Origin: Acidiferrobacteraceae bacterium
Lineage (GTDB): Bacteria > Pseudomonadota > Gammaproteobacteria > Acidiferrobacterales > Acidiferrobacteraceae
Assembly (NCBI GenBank): GCA_027343725.1
Contig: DAHWKH010000175.1
Coordinates: 1-24,063, forward strand
Direction of reading: 5' to 3'
DNA length: 24,063 nucleotides
Below, piece after piece: positions 14,192-21,695 of this stretch. The position numbers and the translations under genes are program-made. Each line of letters starts with the position of its first letter. Position 1 is the stretch's first letter. The notes under the pieces were generated by a model that worked only from the letters and a program-made list of their open reading frames with translations, made no database searches and was not told where the DNA came from.

Positions 14192-15720
14192 GGGGCTTTC
14201 CTTGAGGACGTGGCGGCCCGGGCCGCGGGCGCCCGCGCAGCCGGGGGACCGAGCAGGGACCGGCGCGGCGGCGGCAACTGGCCGCCGCCGATCGCCGTGT
14301 ACAGCGCGATGGTGTCGAGATAGCGGTCCGCCTCGGCGCGCACGTAGGCAATGCGCGCGCGGCTGTACAAGGCCTCGGTCGTCGGCAGCGACAGCGAGTC
14401 GATGGCGCCGGCGCGGTAGCTTGCGCGCGCGAGATGCAGGGCCTCGCGCGCGCTCTCATAGGCAGTGCGCTCGTCACGCAGGGTCTCGGCGTCATGCTCG
14501 AGCGCGCGCAAGGTGCCCGCCACCTGGCGGAACGCGCCGAGGACCGTGGTCTTGTAGGTGGCCAGTGTGGCGGCATAGAGCTCCAGCGCCTCGCGTCGCT
14601 GGGCGCGCAAGGTGCCGCCGTGAAAGAGCGGCGCGAGGAGATGGCCGGCGAGACTCCAAGCGTTGCTCGCGCTCTCGAAAAACGCCGCCGGCGTCAGGCT
14701 TTGCTGCCCGAGGCTCGCCGTGAGCTGCACCGTGGGATAGAACTGGGCATCGGCGATGCCGATCTCGGCGTTGGCATAGCGCAGCTGCTCGCTCGCGGCG
14801 CGGATATCGGGGCGCTGCCTCACGAGCATCGACGGGAGGCTCACGGGCAGGTGGCGCGGCAGGTGCATATGGGACAGCCGGAGGTCGCGCGGGCGCCATT
14901 GCGCCGGGAATTCGCCGATGAGTGTCGCAAGCGTGTAGCGGCTCACCGCGAGCTGCTGCTTGAGGACCGGCAGGCTTGCGCGGCTCGTGGCGAGCTGGCT
15001 CTTTTGGTTCACGACCGAGAGATAGGTGACGGCCCCCGCGCGATACTGCATGCGCGTCAGCGCGAGCAGGCGGGTTTCGCTTTGGATGATATGCCGCGTG
15101 GCCTGGATCTGCGCGCGCTCGCTCGCCACCTCGACCGCGGTCGTTGCGACATTGCCGACGAGCGCGAGTTGCGCCGCCAGGAGCTGATCGCGTTGATAGC
15201 GGGCCTGCGCCTCGGCGCTGTTGTAGACGAGCCGGTTCGCGCCGAAGATGTCCGGGTAGTAGCTCACGGACAGGCCCCCGGTGTAGAGCGAGTAGATGTG
15301 GGGGGCACCCGATGACGAGAACCCGCTCTTCTGACGCGCGGCGCCCAGATTGGCGTTGATCTGGGGGTAAAAAATGCCTTCGTCGGCCAGGACCGCGGCG
15401 CGCGCCTCCAAAAGGCGCGCGCGCTCGGCGGCGAGCGTCGGGTTGTGGCGCAACGCGGCGTTGATCAGGCCATCGAGCGCAAGCGAGCGAAACGCGGTCC
15501 ACCAGCGGACCTGGGGCGAGGCCCCGTACTGAAAACGCTGCACGCCCCCGGCCTGCCCTTTGACCGGACGCGTCGCGCCCGGCGGGGGCCTGCGCGTGTA
15601 GCGACGGACCGGGGGCGCCCCCGGGGCGTGATAGCGCGGCCCGATGCTGCAACCAGCAAGCGTCGCCAGAGTCACCGCCACGACAACAGGCGCCCTGCGT
15701 TTGAACCTGCCTGCCGTCAT
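14188..15720 (-). CDS. Outer membrane factor lipoprotein of RND efflux system (NodT/OprM family)
   Basis: The product is 510 aa. The ATG at 15720 is chosen because AGGAGA lies 10 nt upstream and it yields a clean lipoprotein signal, RRAPVVVAVTLATLAGC, with lipobox LAGC and Cys24. A GTG seven codons earlier would overlap the ribosome-binding site. Two outer-membrane-efflux repeats follow (NPTLAAERARLLEARAAVLA and GEFPAQWRPRDLRLSHMHLP are recognisable regions; RQRPDIRAASEQLRYANAEI is the classic mid-protein motif). It should form the trimeric outer-membrane channel of the pump. The C-terminus ends SSRKAP with its stop overlapping the fusion-protein start. It is the first gene of the operon, an order seen less often than adaptor-pump-channel. 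Promoter and operator elements lie 70-110 bp upstream. Confidence 0.92.
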   Translation of the reverse strand: MTAGRFKRRAPVVVAVTLATLAGCSIGPRYHAPGAPPVRRYTRRPPPGATRPVKGQAGGVQRFQYGASPQVRWWTAFRSLALDGLINAALRHNPTLAAERARLLEARAAVLADEGIFYPQINANLGAARQKSGFSSSGAPHIYSLYTGGLSVSYYPDIFGANRLVYNSAEAQARYQRDQLLAAQLALVGNVATTAVEVASERAQIQATRHIIQSETRLLALTRMQYRAGAVTYLSVVNQKSQLATSRASLPVLKQQLAVSRYTLATLIGEFPAQWRPRDLRLSHMHLPRHLPVSLPSMLVRQRPDIRAASEQLRYANAEIGIADAQFYPTVQLTASLGQQSLTPAAFFESASNAWSLAGHLLAPLFHGGTLRAQRREALELYAATLATYKTTVLGAFRQVAGTLRALEHDAETLRDERTAYESAREALHLARASYRAGAIDSLSLPTTEALYSRARIAYVRAEADRYLDTIALYTAIGGGQLPPPRRSLLGPPAARAPAARAATSSRKAP

Positions 15721-15790
15721 AGCAGGGACGTCTCCTGGCACTGCCTCGCCCGGGCCGCCTGGGGGCGACCGGGGGCTATGGGGCTAATAA

Positions 15791-15802
15791 TTAGCATGCT
15801 AA
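15791..15802. promoter_or_regulatory. Perfect 12-bp palindrome, probable repressor site for the efflux operon
   Basis: TTAGCATGCTAA is a perfect palindrome inside an AT-rich stretch (15785-15810) of otherwise GC-rich DNA. One further outer pair matches after a single mismatch. It lies immediately downstream of the predicted -10 box of the efflux operon, over the expected transcription start. Size, symmetry and composition resemble MarR- or TetR-type operators. No regulator gene of either family lies in the window. Confidence 0.6.
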
Positions 15803-15832
15803 ATAGTAATCTCCGAAGGGGGTGGAACGCAA
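15803..15832 (-). promoter_or_regulatory. Sigma-70-type promoter candidate for the efflux operon
   Basis: On the minus strand TTGCGT (15827-15832) is followed after 18 bp by TACTAT (15803-15808). Transcription would start near 15796, inside the 12-bp palindrome, about 75 nt before the outer membrane factor start codon. Both boxes deviate from consensus, but the -10 is in the only AT-rich patch of the region. Confidence 0.45.
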
Positions 15833-15908
15833 CGCTCCCCCGCACTGGGCTACACTTGGGGACGGATCGGTGCAAGGCGGCATTCCCCGCCCTCGTCGGG
15901 AGTCGGTC

Positions 15909-16517
15909 ATGAAACTCTATTTCGCCCCGGGCGCGTGTTCGCTCGCGGCCCACATCCTTGTCCTCGAGAGCGATCTTCCGTGCGCGCTCGAACGCGTCGA
16001 CCTCGCGACCCACAAAACCGCGCAGGGCGACGATTACCGCACCCTCAACCCCAAGGGCTACGTCCCAGCGCTCGTTCTGGCAAACGGCGAGCTTTTAACC
16101 GAAGCGAGCGTCGTCTTGCAATACCTGAGCGACCAAAAGCCCGAGGCAGGACTCATGAGTGCGCCCGGCACCTTGCCGCGCTATCGCCAATTGGAGTGGT
16201 TGAGCTTCATCGCCACCGAGATCCACAAACAATTCTCACCGCTGTTTCGCCCCGAAACCCACGCAAAGACCCGCGGCGCGCAACGCGATGCGCTGGGGCG
16301 GCGCTTCACGTACCTGTGCGAGCGCCTGAAAGATCGCCCGTATCTCATGGGCGAGGCCTTCACCGCCCCCGACGCCTATCTTTTCACGGTACTGAATTGG
16401 ACGGGCTTTGTGAAGATCGATCTCGCCCCCTGGCCGCGGCTCGGCGATTACCTCGCGACCATCCGGGCGCGGCCTTCGGTCGAGCGGGCGCTGCGCGCCG
16501 AGGGCCTGATCGCCTAG
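15909..16517 (+). CDS. gstA: Beta-class glutathione S-transferase
   Basis: The product is 202 aa and close to E. coli GstA along its whole length. The N-terminal thioredoxin-like domain (MKLYFAPGACSLAAHILVLE) has the beta-class cysteine C10, and NPKGYVPALVLANGELLTEA binds glutathione. The helical domain holds EWLSFIATEIHKQFSPLFRP and FTAPDAYLFTVLNW. The reaction is conjugation of reduced glutathione to electrophiles, or disulfide exchange, in the cytosol. The ATG at 15909 follows GGGAG and restores the family N-terminus. It is divergent from the RND efflux operon, so the two may form a detoxification pair under shared control (inference). An imperfect hairpin follows its stop. Confidence 0.93.
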   Translation: MKLYFAPGACSLAAHILVLESDLPCALERVDLATHKTAQGDDYRTLNPKGYVPALVLANGELLTEASVVLQYLSDQKPEAGLMSAPGTLPRYRQLEWLSFIATEIHKQFSPLFRPETHAKTRGAQRDALGRRFTYLCERLKDRPYLMGEAFTAPDAYLFTVLNWTGFVKIDLAPWPRLGDYLATIRARPSVERALRAEGLIA

Positions 16518-16519
16518 AG

Positions 16520-16556
16520 GGGCCCTGGGCCTCGTCTTTTCTTGCGCCCAGAGCCC
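16520..16556 (+). terminator. Hairpin after the glutathione transferase gene
   Basis: GGGCCCTGGGC (16520-16530) pairs with GCCCAGAGCCC (16546-16556), with one internal C/A mismatch, around a 15-nt T-rich loop. It begins three bases after the stop. No T-run follows, so it is a weak terminator or a processing hairpin before the AIM24-family gene. Confidence 0.45.
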
Positions 16557-16592
16557 GCCTATGATGCGACCTATGCCGAGGGAGATGCGCCC

Positions 16593-17291
16593 ATGCCCGA
16601 ACCCGTTCTCATGAAACCCGTGGTCGCCGACGAGACCTTCGCCGGGGTGCGTTACGAGATCAAAGGGGCGCTGGTTCCGGTCCTGACGATCACGCTCGCG
16701 GAAACGCCGGTGTTTTTCGAACACCACATCCTGCTCTGGAAGAGCCCGTCGACGCGCATCGGCGTCAAGGCCGCCAAGGGGCTCCTGCGGCGCGTCATCA
16801 GCGGCATGCCGATCCTCCTCACGTCGGCCTCGGGTCCGGGTCAGGTGGCGGTGAGTCGCGACGGCGCCGGGCAAATCGTCCCCCTGCCCCTCGCCGCCGG
16901 AGAGGCGATCGATGTGCGCGAGCACCAGTATCTCGCGGCCACCGACCAGATCGCGTATTCGACCACGCGCGTCCGGGGCATCATGAACTGGGTCTTCGGG
17001 GGCAATAGCATCATCATCGACCAATTCCGGGCGCTCACCGAACCGGGTATCGTGTGGGTGCACGGCTTCGGGAATGTCTTCGAAGTCACGCTCGCGGCCG
17101 GCGAGTCCCTCGACATCGAGCCGGGCGGCTGGCTCTACAAAGACCCGAGCGTCGCCATGAAGACCCACACGCAGAACTTCAGTTCGGGGTTTTTCGGGAG
17201 TGCCGCGTCGTTTTTCTGGAACCGGATGACAGGCCCGGGGCGTGTCGGCATCCAATCGATGTACATCCCGACACTCGCCGTCGAGGCCTAA
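16593..17291 (+). CDS. AIM24-family (DUF124/TIGR00266-like) protein
   Basis: The product is 232 aa from the ATG at 16593, with GGAG eight nt upstream; an earlier in-frame ATG at 16542 falls in the preceding hairpin. It is almost entirely beta-strand, as in the single-domain AIM24/TIGR00266 proteins: HILLWKSPSTRIGVKAAKGL, GQVAVSRDGAGQIVPLPLAA, a RALTEPGIVWVHGFGNVFEV segment and the closing GPGRVGIQSMYIPTL. No signal peptide or membrane segment is seen. The family's molecular role in bacteria is unknown; yeast AIM24 is a mitochondrial inner-membrane protein. The gene is followed after only 5 nt by a ModB-like permease, so the two are probably co-transcribed, a context I have not seen explained. 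Confidence 0.8.
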   Translation: MPEPVLMKPVVADETFAGVRYEIKGALVPVLTITLAETPVFFEHHILLWKSPSTRIGVKAAKGLLRRVISGMPILLTSASGPGQVAVSRDGAGQIVPLPLAAGEAIDVREHQYLAATDQIAYSTTRVRGIMNWVFGGNSIIIDQFRALTEPGIVWVHGFGNVFEVTLAAGESLDIEPGGWLYKDPSVAMKTHTQNFSSGFFGSAASFFWNRMTGPGRVGIQSMYIPTLAVEA

Positions 17292-17296
17292 GGGGC

Positions 17297-18055
17297 GTGC
17301 GGGCGCGGTGGGGCCAGACGCTCGCGCTCGCGGGCGTGAGTGTGGTCTTGCTCACGCCGCTGTTCGGACTCATGGCGCCGGTCGGCGCCTGGCGGTGGAG
17401 CGCGAGTTCCACACCCTCGGCCCTGGCCACATCCTTCACGCTCACCGGTTTGGCGCTCGTGATCGTGGTGCTCGCGGGCACGCCGCTTGCGTGGTCGTTA
17501 CGCACCGCGCCCAAACCCGTGCGCACGGCCTTCGAGGCCGTGGTGCTGCTCTCGGTGCTGATGCCGCCGCTGGCCCTGGGCCTGCTCTTGATGCTGGCGT
17601 TCGGCCCGCAAAGCGCCTTGGGCGTCCTGCTCTTGCGGCTCGGAATTCCGACCAGCAACAGCACGCCGGCTTTCGTCGCGACCCAGGTGTATGCAAGCTT
17701 CGGATACTATCTTCTGGCCGCGAGTGCCGCCTTCAACGCCGTGCCGCGCGAACTCGAACACAGCGCCGCCCTCCTGGGACTTGGGCCGTGGGCCGTGTTT
17801 CGGCGCGTGACGCTGCCGCTTGCGCGCCTCGGGCTTGCGACCGCGGTCAGTCTCGCCTGGGTGCGCGCGCTCGGTGAGTTCGGCGCCATCATGGTGACGT
17901 CCTACTATCCGCACGGGATGCCGGTCCAGTTGTGGGTCGACCTGCAGGACCGCGGGCTTTCGGCCGTGCTCCCCCTGCTCGTGGTGTTTTTGCTGACCGC
18001 CCTGCCGCTCCCCTGGATCCTGCACCTGCTCTCGAACCGTGCCCATCGTGCTTGA
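17297..18055 (+). CDS. modB: Molybdate-type ABC transporter permease
   Basis: The product is 252 aa from a GTG at 17297, placed 5 nt after the AIM24-family stop with AAGGGG directly before it. An open frame continues upstream but inside the preceding gene and without membrane helices. Five to six helices are visible (LALAGVSVVLLTPLFGL; LTGLALVIVVLAGTPLAWSL; VVLLSVLMPPLALGLLLML and others). The cytoplasmic EAA loop is ELEHSAALLGLGPWAVFRRV followed by TLPLA, the contact for the ATPase. The protein belongs to the ModB/CysT permease group. Molybdate is inferred from the adjoining molybdenum-cofactor genes; tungstate or sulfate remain possible. No periplasmic binding protein (ModA) is encoded next to it. 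It overlaps the ATPase gene by 17 bp. Confidence 0.82.
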   Translation: MRARWGQTLALAGVSVVLLTPLFGLMAPVGAWRWSASSTPSALATSFTLTGLALVIVVLAGTPLAWSLRTAPKPVRTAFEAVVLLSVLMPPLALGLLLMLAFGPQSALGVLLLRLGIPTSNSTPAFVATQVYASFGYYLLAASAAFNAVPRELEHSAALLGLGPWAVFRRVTLPLARLGLATAVSLAWVRALGEFGAIMVTSYYPHGMPVQLWVDLQDRGLSAVLPLLVVFLLTALPLPWILHLLSNRAHRA

Positions 18056-18758
18056 TTGCGTCCTCACCAAGGCCCGTCCCCCGCTGACCGTTGAGGTCGC
18101 GTTGACGCTGACCCCCGGGCGCTGGGCCCTGTTCGGCCCCTCGGGGAGCGGCAAGAGCACGCTGCTCTCGTGCATCGCCGGGCTCGAGAACCCCGACCGC
18201 GGCCACATCCGCTACGACGGCGAGGACTGGTTCCCGCCGCCCCGGCCGCTCAACCAGCGCGCGCTCGGCTATCTCACCCAAAAAGAGCGCCTGTTCCCGC
18301 ACGTGTCGGTCGCCGAGAACGTGATGTTCGCCCTGAAACCCCCCGAACGGCGACGGGAACGCCCGTGGATCGAGGAGCTGCGCTCGGGCCTGGGCCTGAC
18401 CGACCTCTGGGAGATGGATGCCCGTTCGCTGTCGGGCGGCCAGGCGCGGCGCGTGGCGCTTGCGCGCACGCTGTGCCGCCGCCCGAGGCTTGTGTTGCTC
18501 GATGAGCCGTTCGCGGGCCTCGACCGGCCGCTCGTGAAGGCGCTGGCGGGCGTCCTGCGCGCCTGGCAGGAGGCGCTCGGGTTCACGCTCCTGGCCGTGG
18601 ACCACGACCCTTTGATGCTCGCCGCCCTCTGCCCGCAGGTGCTCGCCATCGAGCAGGGCCGGCTGGTGCAACGCGGCCCCTGGGCCGAACTCATCGCGCG
18701 CCCGGCGACGCCCGCGCTCGCCGCCCTGCTCGCGCTCGATCCCTGGACGGACACCTGA
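18039..18758 (+). CDS. modC: Molybdate-type ABC transporter ATPase, short form without TOBE domain
   Basis: The product is 239 aa from a GTG at 18039 within the permease's last codons. Motifs in order: Walker A GPSGSGKST (33-41), Q-loop around Q81, signature LSGGQ (131-135), Walker B LVLLDEP (151-157), D-loop AGLD and H-loop H189. It provides ATP hydrolysis for the upstream permease at the inner membrane. Typical ModC is about 350 aa with a C-terminal TOBE domain that senses molybdate; this protein stops soon after the nucleotide-binding domain (ending LLALDPWTDT), so that control is absent. The molybdate assignment rests on the neighbours (moaB-, moeA- and mobA-like genes). An 84-bp gap separates it from the next gene, with no recognisable Moco riboswitch. 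Confidence 0.8.
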   Translation: MPIVLDCVLTKARPPLTVEVALTLTPGRWALFGPSGSGKSTLLSCIAGLENPDRGHIRYDGEDWFPPPRPLNQRALGYLTQKERLFPHVSVAENVMFALKPPERRRERPWIEELRSGLGLTDLWEMDARSLSGGQARRVALARTLCRRPRLVLLDEPFAGLDRPLVKALAGVLRAWQEALGFTLLAVDHDPLMLAALCPQVLAIEQGRLVQRGPWAELIARPATPALAALLALDPWTDT

Positions 18759-18842
18759 AGGACGTGTCTTGCGTGCCCTAGCGGCCTTGTGTACCGTGCC
18801 CCGATACGCGCCTTTTCGCCGCTTGGATCAAGGGTACCCCGC

Positions 18843-19358
18843 ATGACCGATTTCCTGCCGCTTGCCATCGCCGTCGCCACGGTCTCGGACACGCGCACCG
18901 AACACAACGACACCTCGGGCGACGCCTTGGTCGAGCACCTCACGAAGGCCGGGCACGTGCTCGCGGAGCGCGCGCTCGTGCGCGATGACCGCTACCTCCT
19001 GCGCGCGCTGGTCTCACGCTGGATCGCCGACCCCGGGATCTCGGTCGTCATCACCACCGGCGGCACAGGGCTCACGGGACGCGATATCACACCCGAGGCG
19101 CTGCTCCCGCTGTTCGATAAGACCGTTGAGGGGTTCGGGGAGCTCTTTCGCATGGTGTCCTACGAGGAGATCGGCACGTCCACGCTGCAATCGCGCGCGC
19201 TGGCGGGACTGGCCAACGGCACGGTGATCTTCTGCCTGCCCGGCTCGACCGGGGCCTGCCACACGGCCTGGAACGCCATTCTCGCGCCGCAACTCGACCG
19301 TCGCCATCGCCCCTGCAATTTCGTCGAACTCCTGCCGCGCTTCTGGGAAAAGGCCTAG
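18843..19358 (+). CDS. moaB: MoaB/Mog-family molybdopterin adenylyltransferase
   Basis: The product is 171 aa from the ATG at 18843, preceded by AAGGG. The MoCF_biosynth fold is complete: IAVATVSDTRTEHNDTSGD at the N-terminus, TTGGTGLTGRDITPEAL (71-87) with the nucleotide-binding TTGGTG and D81, and CLPGSTGA (131-138). Length and motifs fit MoaB rather than the longer Mog, but the two share activity: adenylation of molybdopterin before metal insertion. In E. coli MoaB itself is dispensable; in organisms lacking Mog it serves this step. moeA follows after 3 nt, so the two are co-translated and would catalyse consecutive reactions. Confidence 0.9.
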   Translation: MTDFLPLAIAVATVSDTRTEHNDTSGDALVEHLTKAGHVLAERALVRDDRYLLRALVSRWIADPGISVVITTGGTGLTGRDITPEALLPLFDKTVEGFGELFRMVSYEEIGTSTLQSRALAGLANGTVIFCLPGSTGACHTAWNAILAPQLDRRHRPCNFVELLPRFWEKA

Positions 19359-19361
19359 GCC

Positions 19362-20579
19362 GTGGCACGGGACGCCTTACTATCCTGGGAAGAGGCCCTG
19401 GCGCACCTGCGGGCCGCGGCCACCCTGGTCGGCACGGAAAACCTGCCGCTCGAGGAGGCGGCCGGGCGCGTGTTGGGCGAGCCTGTGTACAGCGCAAGCC
19501 CGGTCCCGGGTTTCGACAACAGCGCCATGGACGGGTATGCCGTCCGCAGCGCCGACTTGGCGCACGCGCAGACGCTCCCGGTCGCGGTCCGCGCGGCGGC
19601 CGGCGAGCCCCCGCAAACGCTGCCGCCACGCGCCGCGGCGCGAATTTTTACCGGCGCGCCGATCCCGGCGGGCGCGGACACCGTCGTGATCCAGGAAGAC
19701 TGCGCGCGCGTGGGGGATGCGGTGCAGCTGCCCCCGGGGGTCAAGCCCGGGAGCCACATCCGGCGGGCGGGCGAGGACGTACGCGCCGGACAGTTGATAC
19801 TCGATCGCGGGGAACGCCTGAGCCCGCAAGGCCTGGGGCTCGCGGCGGCCTGCGGGGTAGCCTCCCTGCTGGTTCGCCGGCGCGTGCGCGTGACACTCCT
19901 TTCGACCGGCGATGAACTGCGCCGGGTGGAGGACGGCCCGCTCGCGCCGGGGCAGATCTATGACAGCAACCGGCCGATGCTCACAGCCCTTCTCGATCGG
20001 CTGGCGTGCACCGTCCAAAGCCTCGGGCCGATCGGCGACGATTTCGCCACCACCCGCGCGACCCTCACCGCGGCGGCCGCCGACAGCGATTTGATCCTGA
20101 CGACGGGCGGGGTGTCGGTGGGCGAGGAAGACCATGTCAAAGCGGCGCTTGAGAGCGCGGGCGAACTGTCGCTGTGGCGAGTGGCGATCAAGCCCGGCAA
20201 GCCGCTCGCCTTCGGGCGCCTGGGGGCGAGCCATGTCCTCGGGCTCCCCGGCAACCCGGTCTCGAGCTTCGTGACCTTTTTGCTGTTCGTGCGCCCGTTT
20301 CTGGCGGCGTTGTCCGGCGAGACCCTGAACCCCCCGGTTGCGTTCCCGGTGCGCGCGGCCTTTGCGCGACCGCGTCCCGATCGCCGGCGCGAATTCCTGC
20401 GCGCGCGCCTGAAGCCCGAGGCCGACGGTACGCTCGCGGCCGAGGTGCATCCGCAACAAAGCTCCGGCGCGCTCTCCTCGACCGTCTGGGCCCAGGGTCT
20501 CGTGGATATCCCGGCAGGCGGGACGGTGGCGCCCGGGGAGACCGTGCGCTTCCTGCCGTTCAGCGGGCTCTTGGCCTAA
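19362..20579 (+). CDS. moeA: Molybdopterin molybdenumtransferase
   Basis: The product is 405 aa from a GTG at 19362, three nt after the moaB stop. Family motifs: GFDNSAMDGYAV (50-61), RIFTGAPIPAGADTVVIQED (94-113), STGDEL (181-186), TTGGVSVGEEDHVK (248-260), KPGKP (277-281) and GLPGNPVSSF (294-303), then a C-terminal beta domain (PQQSSGALSSTVWAQGLVDI). The enzyme inserts molybdate into adenylylated molybdopterin and releases AMP. All domains are present and length is normal. Its stop overlaps the convergent mobA stop by 4 bp (20576-20579), leaving no room for a terminator. Confidence 0.95.
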   Translation: MARDALLSWEEALAHLRAAATLVGTENLPLEEAAGRVLGEPVYSASPVPGFDNSAMDGYAVRSADLAHAQTLPVAVRAAAGEPPQTLPPRAAARIFTGAPIPAGADTVVIQEDCARVGDAVQLPPGVKPGSHIRRAGEDVRAGQLILDRGERLSPQGLGLAAACGVASLLVRRRVRVTLLSTGDELRRVEDGPLAPGQIYDSNRPMLTALLDRLACTVQSLGPIGDDFATTRATLTAAAADSDLILTTGGVSVGEEDHVKAALESAGELSLWRVAIKPGKPLAFGRLGASHVLGLPGNPVSSFVTFLLFVRPFLAALSGETLNPPVAFPVRAAFARPRPDRRREFLRARLKPEADGTLAAEVHPQQSSGALSSTVWAQGLVDIPAGGTVAPGETVRFLPFSGLLA

Positions 20580-21160
20580 GAGCCGTCCGCCAAGTCCTCG
20601 GGGGTGTTGCAGTTCGTGACCTCGCGCTCCGTGAGGGACAGCCAGGCCGTCGGCAGGTCGGCGAACCACGCCCGCGCGGTGCGCCCGCCGCGGGCGATAT
20701 AGGCCGACAACGCCGCGCGCGCGGGGGGCGCGATGAGGCACACGAGCGGTTCCACGCCGCGCGCGCTGCGCGCCACCACCACACCCTCGGCCAGGCGCAG
20801 GCGCCACAGGCGGGTGATCAGGTCCGCGGGCAGGCAGGGGCTGTCGACCGGGACGCACGCCGCCCACGGCTGCTGGGCCTGCGCGAGCGCCCTGTCGAGG
20901 CCGATGAGCGGCCCGGGGAAGTCCGGGCGCTCATCCCCGACCACCGTGTGGCCGAAGGCCTGATAACGCGCAAGCGAACGATTGGCGCTGATCACGACCT
21001 CGGGCAAGCCCGCGAAGAGCCTCAGGGCATGGACGATGAGTGGCTCCCCCCGCCAAGGCACGAAGCCCTTGTCGCGACCCCCCATGCGCCGCCCGGCGCC
21101 GCCGGCCAGCACCACCCCCGTGATCGGCCAGTCCCGGCTTGCCCGTCGGTCCTCGTCCAT
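20576..21160 (-). CDS. mobA: Molybdenum cofactor guanylyltransferase
   Basis: The product is 194 aa from the ATG at 21160 with GAGG seven nt upstream; a longer frame to 21217 has no ribosome-binding site. The nucleotide-binding motif is LAGGAGRRMGGRDKG (about 18-32), with DERPDFPGPLIGLDRAL and the metal-site region PVDSPCLPADL, where many homologues have CDTPFLP. The enzyme adds GMP to Mo-molybdopterin to make the bis-MGD cofactor of DMSO-reductase-family enzymes. The C-terminus WLSLTEREVTNCNTPEDL contains the conserved NxNTPEDL. It is convergent with moeA. Its presence implies the cell has bis-MGD enzymes such as formate dehydrogenase or nitrate reductase, not visible here. Confidence 0.92.
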   Translation of the reverse strand: MDEDRRASRDWPITGVVLAGGAGRRMGGRDKGFVPWRGEPLIVHALRLFAGLPEVVISANRSLARYQAFGHTVVGDERPDFPGPLIGLDRALAQAQQPWAACVPVDSPCLPADLITRLWRLRLAEGVVVARSARGVEPLVCLIAPPARAALSAYIARGGRTARAWFADLPTAWLSLTEREVTNCNTPEDLADGS

Positions 21161-21188
21161 GCCTGTCCTCTCCGCGCATCGCCCAGAG

Positions 21189-21194
21189 TATACT
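21189..21194 (+). promoter_or_regulatory. -10 box candidate for the rhodanese gene
   Basis: TATACT lies in the 62-bp gap between divergent mobA and the rhodanese gene. No good -35 lies 16-18 bp upstream. If used, transcription would begin near 21201, which excludes the ATG at 21196 and supports the start at 21223. Confidence 0.4.
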
Positions 21195-21222
21195 GATGAC
21201 ACAACCACCCGAGACAACGATC

Positions 21223-21654
21223 ATGGCCGCCGTCGCCGAATCCGAACCCCCCTACGAGATCAGCGCGCCGGTCGCGCGCGAGATCGCGCGCCTTGGCATC
21301 GCGACATTGCTGGACGTGCGCCAACCGGTGGAACTGGAGCTCGAGGGCACGGTCCCGGAGGCCGAGTCCGTGCCGCTTTTCGATCTCAAAAAACTCCTGG
21401 GGCATACCCTCACGGAGGACGAGCAGGAGATTCTCGACAGCGACGCCCCGACGGCCAAGGACGTGCAGTTCTTCTTGTCGCTGATCAACAAGCACCATTA
21501 CCAGCAGGGCAACGTGCTTTTGTGCATATGCAACTCGGGGAAGCGCAGCTTACACGCCGTGCGCCTTCTGCGTTCGCTCGGTTACGGGCGGGCGTTTTCG
21601 GTCGCGGGCGGGGTGCGCGCCTGGCGGGAACTGCCGCCCCTCGACCCCCAATGA
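21223..21654 (+). CDS. Single-domain rhodanese-like sulfurtransferase
   Basis: The product is 143 aa from the ATG at 21223, with GAGAC upstream; an ATG at 21196 is the alternative. Residues 31-35 DVRQP and the active-site loop CNSGKRS (103-109, catalytic C103) define a rhodanese domain, ending with VAGGVRAWRELPPLDP. An insertion between about 52 and 95 (DLKKLLGHTLTEDEQEILDS and on) is longer and more acidic than in GlpE-type proteins. No signal peptide is present, so it acts in the cytosol. The domain carries sulfane sulfur as a persulfide. Beside molybdenum-cofactor genes it may donate sulfur to molybdopterin or to a molybdoenzyme, but in sulfur-oxidising bacteria such proteins also handle intracellular sulfane sulfur. 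The role here is open. Confidence 0.85.
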   Translation: MAAVAESEPPYEISAPVAREIARLGIATLLDVRQPVELELEGTVPEAESVPLFDLKKLLGHTLTEDEQEILDSDAPTAKDVQFFLSLINKHHYQQGNVLLCICNSGKRSLHAVRLLRSLGYGRAFSVAGGVRAWRELPPLDPQ

Positions 21655-21681
21655 CCAAGGGCCCTCTAAGGGCCCTTGGTC
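21653..21681. terminator. Bidirectional terminator between the rhodanese and cytochrome c genes
   Basis: GACCAAGGGCCC (21653-21664), loop TCTAA, and GGGCCCTTGGTC (21670-21681) form a perfect 12-bp stem. It begins within the rhodanese stop codon and ends 14 bp before the convergent cytochrome c stop at 21696. There is no long T-run, but stem quality and location make a shared terminator very likely. Confidence 0.85.
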
Positions 21682-21695
21682 TGGTGTCGCTTGCC

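Noticed and set aside
18759..18842. Possible Moco riboswitch before moaB
   Set aside because: The 84-bp gap is too short for the Moco RNA motif and no matching helices were seen.
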